In this document: positions 11,884-21,055 of the stretch, piece by piece
How positions within the stretch are numbered: position 1 is the stretch's first letter
How the letters are laid out: every line of letters begins with the position of its first letter
Origin: Galerina marginata
Taxonomy: Eukaryota; Basidiomycota; Agaricomycetes; Agaricales; Galerinaceae
DNA length: 64,000 nt
Assembly: GCA_023014335.1 (NCBI GenBank)
Contig: JAECYW010000016.1
Span: 992,001-1,056,000, forward strand
Direction of reading: 5' to 3'
Translations under genes and position numbers: made by a program
The notes under the pieces: model-generated
Told to the model about the DNA's origin: nothing
The model's database searches: none
What the model saw: only the letters and a program-made list of their open reading frames with translations

Positions 11884-13212
11884 ATGTCGCCCTCCAAAAA
11901 GAAACTGACAGCCTCTCAGATGGAGGCTATTATTCGAAACCAGCAAAAAGAGCTGGCTAAGCGAGAAAAGCTCATAGGCGTGTATCTCTTGCTTTCTGAC
12001 GTGACAGCTTCTGCCAGAAGTCGCTGAATTTTTCTCAACAGCCTCCCTCACTGCTCATGTGGAGAAGAAAGCCTCCCACGACCATCTAATTAGAAAACCA
12101 AATGGCCCGAGCGGTCGACGTAACTCCGGAAACGGAGGCTACTCCCTTGAAAAGGCCATGGGCCTCGGTGGCACCCACTATAACCGAGTTCAGGCATGTC
12201 CATCAAATTGGTGACATGCAGATTTCCGTCTGACAGACCATTTCCAGCGTATCACCCGGTTCATAGGGCACCGGTACCTGAACCCAAAAAAAACATTCAG
12301 GCAACAGGACAAGGCTCATCTTAGACGCGCTAAAACCTTCGTAATTATTTCCTTCCATGTGATCCTTGAGTTTATTTATATAACAATTGTAGGTTGTCCA
12401 GAGGGCTCCTGTCCTTATGCATTTTCGAAAGGCATGGCCTGTAGACGCTATGCTGAAACAGTATTTGTCATACGTCAGCAACAGCATGAGAAAGGATTTC
12501 AAAGCTGAATTGGAAGACCCGGAAGAACCGGATCGCGAAGCCATTAAACGCTACGTTGCCGGCCTTGAAAGGCATGGGAAGACCGACGACAGCGAAAGTA
12601 ATTACGACTCGGACATTTCAATGGAGGTGGAAGAAATTCAGAAAGAAATAGCTGAAGGTCGTGGAGATTCCGACATGGAGGATGACGACGAGCTGCCAGA
12701 AACTGCCAAATTGGCCAAGAAACCACGGAAAAGAATTTGGAAAAAAGTAGCCGAAGATTCTGAAGTAGACGACGACGACTACGAGGACTACGAAGCCTAC
12801 GAGGTGAAAGCGGCGAAGCCAAAAAAGGTTGGGAAGGAAGCAGCAAACGATCAAACCGTGAAGAAATCGCAAAATGCCAGGACTCAGAAGGAAGCAAACA
12901 AGTCCCGGTTTACCTCCAAAGTTCAAAACAAATCAGGAGCCGTCGGTGAAGATGAGGATGACGACGCAGGCAACGTAGCCAACTCAAACCTTTCGAAGAA
13001 ACTACACCAGGAAGTTAAGCCAACTGCTGCCAAGAAACGAGAGGCTCCCGGTAGGAAAGTGCTCGATGAGGTAGGCTTGGATTCCTGTGACGTGAAGCTA
13101 GATCTTTGCTTATGATGGCTTGTAGGCAGTAGGCGGTCCAATTGCTGGAGGAGAATTGCTGGATTACAGCCTGCACAATCTTATGGCAAGCGTTGTTCTG
13201 CTTTCAAAATAA
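11884..13212 (+). CDS. Acidic/lysine-rich nuclear-type protein, function unknown
   Basis: Starts MSPSKKKLTASQMEAIIR 155 bp after the dioxygenase stop. Parts that read well are an exon near 12017-12195 (EVAEFFSTASLTAHVEKK ... YSLEKAMGLGG), one beginning after 12232 (HFQRITRFIGHRY), and a long exon from 12391 containing RRAKTF-joined VVQRAPVLMHFRKAWPVD followed by alternating acidic (DDDDYEDYE) and lysine-rich blocks. The last exon begins at 13126 and stops at 13210-13212, just before an AATAAA-like signal. The junctions near 11980-12020 would need introns shorter than 40 nt, so the 5' model is uncertain and could hide a lesion. No known domain was recognised. Charged blocks suggest a chromatin or nucleolar protein; that is inference. 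Confidence 0.55.
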
Positions 13213-13253
13213 TATTAAATAAAAGGTGTTTCAAGGACTCTCAATACGAAGCC

Positions 13254-15669
13254 ATGGATAACGGGCGACAATTTACTCCGACTGCTATTCGACCTAGGGC
13301 TTCTCAGAGCAAGGCAAGTCTCAACAGTCTATATGGATGCTCATTGGCTTATATGTTCAGAAGCAGGTCACATTCGATTATGAAACGCCCACCCGAAGGC
13401 AACCGGTGAGCATTTTATTTTCTGCTCTATAGGTGTCTATCTGATGAGCAATCAGCAATCGTCAAAGCGCAAGGCCGCGCCCTCAGATTCAGCCTCTCCT
13501 CGAAAAAAAGCTCGAGGTCGGGAATCCTCTAGCTCTCCTCGTAAAAAGGTTCAACGCCAGGAATCTTCTCCTCGTAAAACCGCTCAACGTCAGGTACACT
13601 CTCCTCGTAAAACCGCTCAACGCCAGGTACACTCTCCTCGTAAAACCGCTCAACGCCAGGTACTCTCTCCTCGTAAAAATGCTCGATATCAGGAAACCTC
13701 TCCTGAAAAAACAACGGCCATGCCCCCTTCTGCCCATGATGCGGTGAGTACGTACTTTTACTATGGGCTATTCTGATACTTTTATGTAGGAACACATACC
13801 CTCTGAATTTGATACTCCGGCTTGATTCTCTTCAATTCGAACGCCTGAGCCAAGCTCATCTCCCTGTCCGGTCGGAAGCCCCTCCAGTTTATTGGCGCGA
13901 AATCTCTGTCCCTCCACTCTGTGTAAAGATCAAATCCCTGCCAAACCTCATTCTCAACTCCAATATCTTTTGAACCAAGCTGCACAGCAACCAAAAGGAC
14001 CATCCCCACTTAATGCCTTGAAAATCTGTGCGGAAATCAAACGAGGAATCAAGCTGGAAAAGTTGATGCCTGAGGCGGAAGAGCAAGGATGGCCGGCCTC
14101 AATTAACTTTAAAGACCTGCCCCAACGTATAATGAAGTTCAAGAAAGTTCTGATGTTATTTTTTTCAGATCCGAAATCGTTCGACAAGGTTCCGTCATGG
14201 ACTTATTTCGTTGGCGAACTTTTGAAAAGGGGAATGACATTTGCCACGTTCAATGGTCTAGATGAATCAATGCATTTCAGCATGATGCCATCGGCTTACC
14301 ATGCTGGATAGTGAGTGGTTTTCCTCGCCACATCTACAAATCAAATTATCTGAGTTTTCGATTGTCTAGTTATGGGTCTGCTGGCCGGACTATCATTGTT
14401 GCGGCTATTCGATATCAATTTGGCGTTATGAACCAGCAAGGAAAATTTGTCGCTATGCTCCAAAGCTATCTATCTGCTAAACTGAAGGATCCAGAAGTCG
14501 CTAGGCCGGCGTTTTGGATAAAGCTCTCAGAAAGTGAACCCCTGGCCATGTCTTCCTTTCTTGAGTGTGTTTTGGTGCCTTATGTTGCAGAATTGCTCAT
14601 TGCACAAGATTTGAATATCGATGTGGAAACAGCTTCTGCTATCAGAGAACGCAGCAAGATATATGGTGAAATTATTACTGATATCGAATCGGATGATGGT
14701 TTTTTGGATGGCATTCTTCAAAAGATTGTCCGGTCTGTCCGGCCTGTCCAGCCTGTCCCAGCAGTAAGTCCTTCCTGTTACTGTATTGTTTTTTTGTGGA
14801 GTAACATGCCATCACTAGGTCCTCACTCCTACGAACACATCACGAAAAATTGATTTTACTCAGCTTCCACGCAAGCCATCGTCGCCTCAGTTGATGCAAG
14901 TCCCATCCAAGTTTTCGAGAAAAGAAAATATAAAGGTAGACATGCATTTGAAGCAATTATTTATTTCCAGTAAACTGACGCTTGGCCAGCTTCCTGTTGT
15001 CATACCTTCATCACCGCAGCGACAGCTTCAGGGAGACAAACATCGGGTGAACGACAAGGCTGTTGATCAATTTGAGGTAAGCTATCATCTTCTTCTCTGG
15101 AATATGCTCATATTGATTGGTTAGGGTCAGACACCTTCAAGGAAACGATCTTCAACGCATGTGCCTCTCGACGATGGTGAATCAGACCAACAACAACTCC
15201 CTCCTGCCACCAAACGTCAAAAACGCATATTCCCTCGATCTGGAACTGGGCTTCCCCTGCAGAATATTAATCCATCAGAGGTAGACGACAATCATCAACA
15301 GATTGATCTTGACCAAGAGGTGTGTTGTTAGTTATTATTCGATAATGAGCTGATGAGAATGACCATTAGCCTAAGACAAAGGGGAAGGCACCGCCTGCCT
15401 CGAAAAAACCAAAGAAGCCTAAAGCACCAGCAAAAAAGCCGAAAGCCAAAGAGAAAGAGACCCCCGTCGAAGTTGATCAATCAGAGGTATATCAATTTAG
15501 AGTTGATATATTTAATGCTCATGTATATTATTTCAGGTTCAGGCCAATGATCGCAAGGTACCATGTTCTTCCTTGTCTATGTACACAAATAGTAACTAAT
15601 GCCCGTTTAATCAAGATTCCGGGAGTGAGAACTAGATCTCGTACAGCGCAGGAGGTGCATGCCACCTAG
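13254..15669 (+). pseudogene. SPRK-repeat basic protein with one in-frame TGA, function unknown
   Basis: Start ATG 13254 (MDNGRQFTPTAIRPRA). The first intron has a GC donor with consensus AAG|GCAAGT. Then follow five to six tandem SPRKTAQRQ-type units of 27 nt (13495-13710), an exon starting 13790, and a well-behaved globular exon (ALKICAEIKRGIKLEK ... FATFNGLDESMHF) continuing after an intron as YYGSAGRTIIVAAIRYQF. Several short C-terminal exons rich in lysine/proline end at TAG 15667-15669. All frames join except for a TGA at 13823-13825 that interrupts the exon after PSEFDTPA; a C-to-T change in CGA would explain it. A weak alternative acceptor after 13849 would bypass it in frame. It is therefore either a young pseudogene or a gene with alternative splicing. 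The SPRK motifs resemble DNA-minor-groove-binding repeats. Confidence 0.6.
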
Positions 15670-16086
15670 ATTAGGTGTGAATTGTTAATTGGATTTGTTG
15701 TGACGGCTCTCATACTCATTCTCATCCTCATCTTCGCACTAGCTATTTTACCCTTGATGCTTGGAAGAACAGTTGAAACTATGGCACAGTGCTTTCTTGT
15801 CGTGATTTTTTTTTTGGCAGTCCAGGGCTTAGTTGATGTTGTTATAGAGTATAGGCGTATGTTCTTTCTCCATTTTTCCATGTTACATATTTTATTTTGC
15901 TGTATTAAGCTGGTATGGGATATTCTAGAACAGGACAACAGTACCGATTCTGATTTTAGGGACCCCCTAGAATCTTTGTGCAGAAAACTATTTATACTGC
16001 TGTTCTGTATTCATTGGCTCCTCCTGTACAATATTCACTGTTATTTAATGCCAGGTGTCACCTATGATTCACATATGAGAACGCCA

Positions 16087-16224
16087 GGGATTGCTGTTGG
16101 TGAGCGAGGGAATGCTGTTCATTGATTAAGGATTGCTGTTCACATTTACAAGAACACCAAGGAGTGCTGTTAGCGACGCCAAGGATTGCTGTTGGCAATT
16201 TTTAAAACACGAAGGATTGCTGTT
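16087..16224 (+). repeat. Six-copy interspersed GGATTGCTGTT motif
   Basis: The motif (G/A)GGATTGCTGTT or a one-base variant occurs at about 16087, 16107, 16129, 16161, 16182 and 16213, separated by variable spacers, often preceded by CACCAAG or GCCAAG. Such clustered subterminal repeats are seen at the ends of some DNA transposons and act as transposase sites; no transposase was recognised nearby. Confidence 0.65.
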
Positions 16225-16244
16225 GACAAACAAAACGTTGTCAC

Positions 16245-16334
16245 GGGGGTAAATCACCGCAAATTGGTGCTGTCAATCCAGCAATGGTCATGGGGGGTAA
16301 ATCACCGCAAATTGATGCTGTCAATCCAGCAATG
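16245..16334 (+). repeat. 42-bp tandem duplication
   Basis: Two copies (16245-16286 and 16293-16334) starting GGGGGTAAATCACCGC and ending CAATCCAGCAATG differ at one position. They directly follow the GGATTGCTGTT cluster and contain its inverse core (CCAGCAAT). They may belong to the same element end. Confidence 0.75.
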
Positions 16335-18393
16335 ATTGGTACTAATTTGGTCATAATTTACACGAAACATTGCTAGTTAGGGAAACACCAAGCCTTCCAT
16401 GTGGGCTGCTCGTCAATGATTGGTGTTTTGGTACAACTAGCCTTGCTGTTCAAATTTGCCACAGTGGTATCCTAGACCGCGAACGATGGAACACAGTGCA
16501 ACTAGAGTTTAGACTGACAGAACACATAGCCCTTGGGAAGCTACAGACCTCCCTGGAACGGAAAACTGAAGTTCTGTGTTCTGTTGACGCTATAAGGATA
16601 GCGGGCCGGCTTTCGGCGCTAATTTCCAAAGTGGCGTGAGGATTGCCAAAAATACGATTTCGGTGATGAATGGTCACGCTCAGTAAAAAGAGAAATTTAG
16701 CATTAGTCGTGCAAAGTCATGCAAAATCTTGTCCGGGTTCTGCTACAGTCATGAACAAGTCATAGCGCGAGTGAGGAATGCCGTCAACCCATAATCACCT
16801 TGGTTACAGAGATTCTCAGGCGTTCGACTTTCTGACTTCAGTCTGACTTCGCAAATGGACCTAGTCTTGCAAATGTATAGCTAAGTCACTCGAATTATTT
16901 TACCTGCCCGTTGTCCAATTTTCCCGAAGTTGAAACTCTCTGCGCAATATCGTCCAGCTGTTCTTCGCTTTCTCACGCCTTTTCCCTTCCTCTCATACCA
17001 CCACCACTCCGCTGCCTCTACCGCCGCTGCCCACAACACCTCGTTCCGCGTGAAAAGCACCCATTATCTGGATGAGAAACAGTCACTGCTGGCCAACTCC
17101 AAGCCAAGCTATGTAAATATACTCCTCATCCTTTTATCATTGTACTAACTTTCTCCTGTGTCCAGCCTTCTCCTGTCGTGCCCGTCGATGTCTCCCGACG
17201 AACTTACAAAATTTTCAACAATATGGGCTGACCAAACGATGGTGCCACACGACAAAGCCCGATGGAGTCCTGGACATGAAGTTGGACACACAGCTGTAAG
17301 CACGTATCCATGACGTGTCCAATCCGAACATACTTACCCTCTGTCTCTCGATAGCCCGTCTGTCACTATACCCATCCTTATGCAGTCCCCCAGCCTCCTC
17401 GACCGTCGTGGATGCACCCCTGCCTCGCTCTGTGTCCGCCAGCTCAATGACATTAGCCTGACAATGCAGCCATTCTGCTTCCCCTCTAGCCTCAACACGC
17501 GACAACTACCTCCTTCCTTTCAAGCTGAACCCGCCAATTACGCTCCTCGTGACTCCTCCAACTACAGGAGTCAAACCAGCACCAGCCCCAGCACCCGTGC
17601 ACAACTGCAGATGTCCTCTGATCCCGCCGCCGCCAAACAACATATCCACCACCGCCTATCCGTAGCCACGCCCGCATTCGCACTTCTATATATTTTCTTC
17701 TCTTACTCCCCCTCCCTGGCCCTCACCCTTATCCACGCTGGTGCCGACATCCGGCTCAGATGAAGACTTAGCCTCCGCCCCAGCTCCATCATCCGGCCCA
17801 GAAGCTCGGACAGCATACAGCTCCGCATCCTCCACCAGGCCTGTGCTCGTTAACGACGCTTTGAGAGAGGTCGTCGGTTGAGCCCGCTCGCACTTGCGAC
17901 GCATAGCTTTGAATAATATCAAGTCAGTATTCATCGTCGTATTGCTGTGAATGATGACTTACCTTACCTTAAAAGTGGTGAGACTGCTGTTCATTAACAG
18001 TTCATCTTGAAATTTTAGAACACACGACATCGGGAAATGCAAATACTTTGGGGGGACGAGTTTCTGCTGCGCCAGCGGCGCCACTGCATCAACGTGCAAG
18101 CCAAGTGGGTTTTTTGTATTTTTCTGAGATCTAGCGCGGTGGAGGTTAATCGCATAAGCAGCTTTCTTGAATAGTTATATTCTGTCCTAATGCCATCATA
18201 TCACCTAACTCCAAAGCGACACTATGACCCACCGCACTTATGAATGTGCTCTCTCGAACTGAACCCATGCGATAATGAACGCCGACGACCGAGAGTAGGA
18301 ACACTGACAAATGGGAACACCGACAAAAACCACCAAGTAATCACGAAGGCTTACAAACGAGAACGCCGGCCAATTAGAATACTACAAGCTTAC

Positions 18394-18575
18394 GCCCCGT
18401 CGCTACGCGCCGGGGTTCGCTTCGCTCACCCGGCTCTGCGCTACGGGTCTTCAGCTTGCCGGGGCTGCGCCCCTGGACCCTGCTCTGTCGGCGCTTCGCG
18501 CCTCCATAGTGAATTAATTTTTTTAACACTGGAGTGATTGAGTCAGCGCTTTGCGCCTCCATAATGGATTTAAAT
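18394..18575 (+). repeat. Cluster of short GC-rich hairpins
   Basis: Consecutive short stems with CGC-type loops, for example CCCCG..CGGGG, GGGGCTGCGCCCC and GGCGCTTCGCGCC. The last unit is repeated as TCAGCGCTTTGCGCCTCCATA about 55 bp downstream. The design recalls mobile GC hairpin elements described from fungal organelle DNA; here it is in nuclear-type sequence. No gene. Confidence 0.6.
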
Positions 18576-18601
18576 TCTAATACGTTGAATTTGAGTAGAC
18601 A

Positions 18602-18668
18602 AAAAAATGCAAGACAGAAGCAGGCAGTCTCGCTTTGCTCGCCTACCTGCTTCTGCCTTGCATTTTTT
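18602..18668. repeat. Inverted repeat, 23-bp stem
   Basis: Left arm 18602-18624 and right arm 18646-18668 pair with one mismatch; arms begin AAAAAATGCAAG and contain CAGAAGCAGG. The 21-nt loop contains TCTCGCTTTGCTCG. Confidence 0.8.
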
Positions 18669-18716
18669 CTATTTCTTATACTTAGGTAGAAACACAGAAT
18701 AAAATTTTAGTCAACA

Positions 18717-18761
18717 AAAAAATGAGAGGCAGAAGCAGGTAGCTTCTGCCTCTCATTTTTT
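18717..18761. repeat. Perfect inverted repeat, 20-bp stem
   Basis: Arms 18717-18736 (AAAAAATGAGAGGCAGAAGC) and 18742-18761 pair perfectly around a 5-nt loop. It shares the GCAGAAGCAGG core with the hairpin 50 bp upstream, so the two are related copies. Confidence 0.85.
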
Positions 18762-18963
18762 CGTATTCATGTTCAGTTCACTAATTTAAATGTATCCATG
18801 CTTTTAATAAATGTATATCATTCTACTTAAAAACATTAATCTAATACATTAATATATAACTAAAGTAGGATGGGTGAGCGGAGAGCAGTGGTTGTGGTTG
18901 GACAAAGCGGCAGTCCCAATGCTCAGTATCATTCCCTACACTGATATGGTAGGTTCTGCGCTG

Positions 18964-18967
18964 ACGT
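18964..18967. repeat. Target site duplication ACGT (left copy; right copy 36368-36371)
   Basis: ACGT directly precedes the left LTR and directly follows the right LTR. It is 4 bp, within the usual range for Gypsy integrases, but short enough that chance cannot be excluded on this alone. Confidence 0.7.
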
Positions 18968-20654
18968 TGAGATGCTTGCTGCGGGGTAGTTTTGAAACAC
19001 GTAGATGACTGAATAGGTAGACTTTTAATAAAATCTAATCCCCTATCACACACACACACACTATCAGTCAACACAGTAAATCAATCCTAACACTTGACGA
19101 GCGTTAAGCACCCAATCAAATAATCAAGTTAATTGATCAGTTCTTTTTGGGAGGGACAGGTATTTTTATAATAACAAGACTAAGCCGAAGAATCCGTCTG
19201 GTACAGGGAAAGTACGCGTTCACGTAGAATGGACGCGTCGACCCGAGGGTGAACACTTAAGGGGTTGTTGTTGGGGAAATAGAAAATAGATAACAAAAAT
19301 CAAAGACTCTGCCTCTTGGGATCGCGGGATACGTCTCTGAGACGCGTACGGGACTTAATTACTTTAGACTCTTGAAAAACGGGATAACGCCACTCTGGGA
19401 CGCGTATGACTCTCTTGGGGTTACCAAAACCCTACTCGACGGGAAGAAACTCTGCAATGTCCGGTGTAGTCTACAACTATCTGAGTTGCCTCTACCACAG
19501 TCCAGGTCTTAGACACGCGACGCACTACCAAAGTACGGGTTACCGCGGCTAATCGGATGGCCACTGAAGCCTCTTCAAGTCAAATAGATGACAGGTGTAA
19601 GAGATCGTTGTTCAAGTCCTTAAGTCTTTCAAAATCAAGTACGTTCACTCTGATCACAAAAGGTGAAATTCCGTCTAAGACAAATAAATCTGTTTATTCA
19701 AAATTCCGCGAAGTCAAGTTAACACTTAGAAGTCTCGAAGAGGTTCTGGTGAACGTTCAAGATATAATCTCGTGGGTGGTAAATTGCTTGTCTTTCTCTA
19801 CGTACGCGTACAGCTTTTATACTACTGAGAATATTATTTTACATGTGATACAATGAAGGACTCGGCCTTTTACAAACAGCTGAACCGGATGCCAAGTTTC
19901 TTGTTTACTAAGCTTTCTGTTTCTTGCATAAGCTATCTTTCTGGTTGGCACGGGTACGCGTCGTTATTACTCCTTTGGTAAGGGTGTTCAGGGGTTCTTG
20001 CTGAGACAAGACCGTAAAACGCGTCCCGATGTGCCGGGTCTAGACTCTATCTGTGTGTTGCGGAAGACGCGCCCATATGTTTCGATGGACGGGCCCGCAC
20101 TGTAATCTTATCTTATCTCAGTCTTCGGGTGCGCACTGTTATTCGCGTCCGTTATTGTTCGCCCGAGATGTCCGTGGGACTCGACTCGGCAATCCTTCCT
20201 TTTACAGTAAGGTCGAGACTCGAGAAGCCATCACGGTCGAGACTCGGCAGTTCCCGTCCCTCATGTTCTGGGTTCGCGAGCTTGTTACTTGATTTGTCAG
20301 GTGGTGCCGCGTCGGCACCATAGTTGTGGGTCCTATTCTTCGGATATCTGTCCCTATTCGTTTAGACGCTAGAGACCTGTGCCTGTCAGTTAGGCGCACA
20401 GGTGGGCCCGCGTTCACAGTCCTCGCATTATTACCGCGCTTCGTATACGGACGCGTACTCGTAATTAGAAGCACATAGTTTAGCTCGGACTTCGTCGCGT
20501 ACAGTAGTTTCCTCTAGTCTTGGCTGGCTTATACTGATTGTCCGAGACTTAGACAATGAGCCGCGCAAGATATATCATTATTCTAAGTCCAATATTGGTA
20601 TGAGGAACAGGTAAAAACCGAAAATTCAGGGCTGGCCGAAGGGCCGTCCCTTCA
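18968..20654 (-). repeat. 3' LTR (coding sense) of complete element
   Basis: 1,687 bp, TGAGATGCTTGC at the left edge and GGGCCGTCCCTTCA at the right. It carries a (CA)n run near 19047-19062 and about 20 CGCG tetranucleotides. Open frames of 60-99 codons inside it occur identically in the other LTR and have no other support as genes. Confidence 0.97.
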
Positions 20655-20692
20655 TCTCCCCCCAACTTAGATGTTGACTGTCCCCAGTCAAC
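20655..20692 (-). other. Polypurine tract with hairpin
   Basis: On the coding (minus) strand a GTTGACTG/CAGTCAAC stem precedes AAGTTGGGGGGAGA, which touches the 3' LTR. It is identical over 38 nt to the tract of the left element. It is the expected plus-strand primer. Confidence 0.88.
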
Positions 20693-20988
20693 TCTATTTG
20701 CATAGGATCCGCACTCCTGTCCGTCAAGCTCGCGTCCGTCATTGTTGTTCGGGAGCGCAGTGGGAAAATGTTTGCCTGGTGACGCGCGACTGCTGCGGTC
20801 CTCTGACGAACCTCCGTGCAGGGACATCCGTTTTCGGAAATGTTTCCCTGAACTGTCAAACATAGACTTTCAATGGGCGCTTCCGTTGCTCCCGAAGCAT
20901 GAGAAAACCATTTTATCTTGGGGACGCGCCCCTTCCTCTAATTTCTTCGAGGTTTCTGGCGCACATCACCGAGACGCGGATCTTGGGG

Positions 20989-20995
20989 TATTTAA
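20989..20995 (+). promoter_or_regulatory. TATA-like box of cargo gene C1
   Basis: GGGGTATTTAA lies 61-67 bp before the C1 start codon. The same GGGGTATTTAA sits at the same distance before C1' (reverse strand near 4470-4480) in the diverged left element, which supports function. Confidence 0.55.
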
Positions 20996-21055
20996 GCCGC
21001 GCCTCTTTCGCCTTCCTCCTCATCATCCTCCTCTTTCCCTTTCCGCGTCTACGCT

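Larger units (their letters stand above)
15670..18393. other. Gene-poor region with short repeats
   Basis: No open frame here has splice or motif support. The open frame at 15682-16125 is hydrophobic because of T-rich DNA. Frames at 16930-17763 are low-complexity. The region contains the two repeat groups listed separately at 16087-16224 and 16245-16334. Confidence 0.5.

Noticed and set aside
15682..16125. 147-codon hydrophobic open frame that looks like a membrane protein
   Set aside because: The hydrophobicity follows from T-rich DNA, it overlaps the repeat cluster, and it begins just after the stop of the preceding gene with no promoter or homologue recognised.
16930..17763. Frames of 72 and 127 codons, one with a signal-like start (MKLSAQ)
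   Set aside because: Composition is low-complexity and no continuation across plausible introns could be found.
19047..19062. CA microsatellite in the LTR as a possible variation between LTR copies
   Set aside because: The run has the same length in both LTRs, so it gives no evidence of divergence.
19557..20474. Several open frames (60-99 codons) inside the LTRs, repeated at 35270-36187
   Set aside because: They are the same because the LTRs are the same. No splice, motif or homology support; they cover LTR DNA that has diverged in the left element without keeping the frames.
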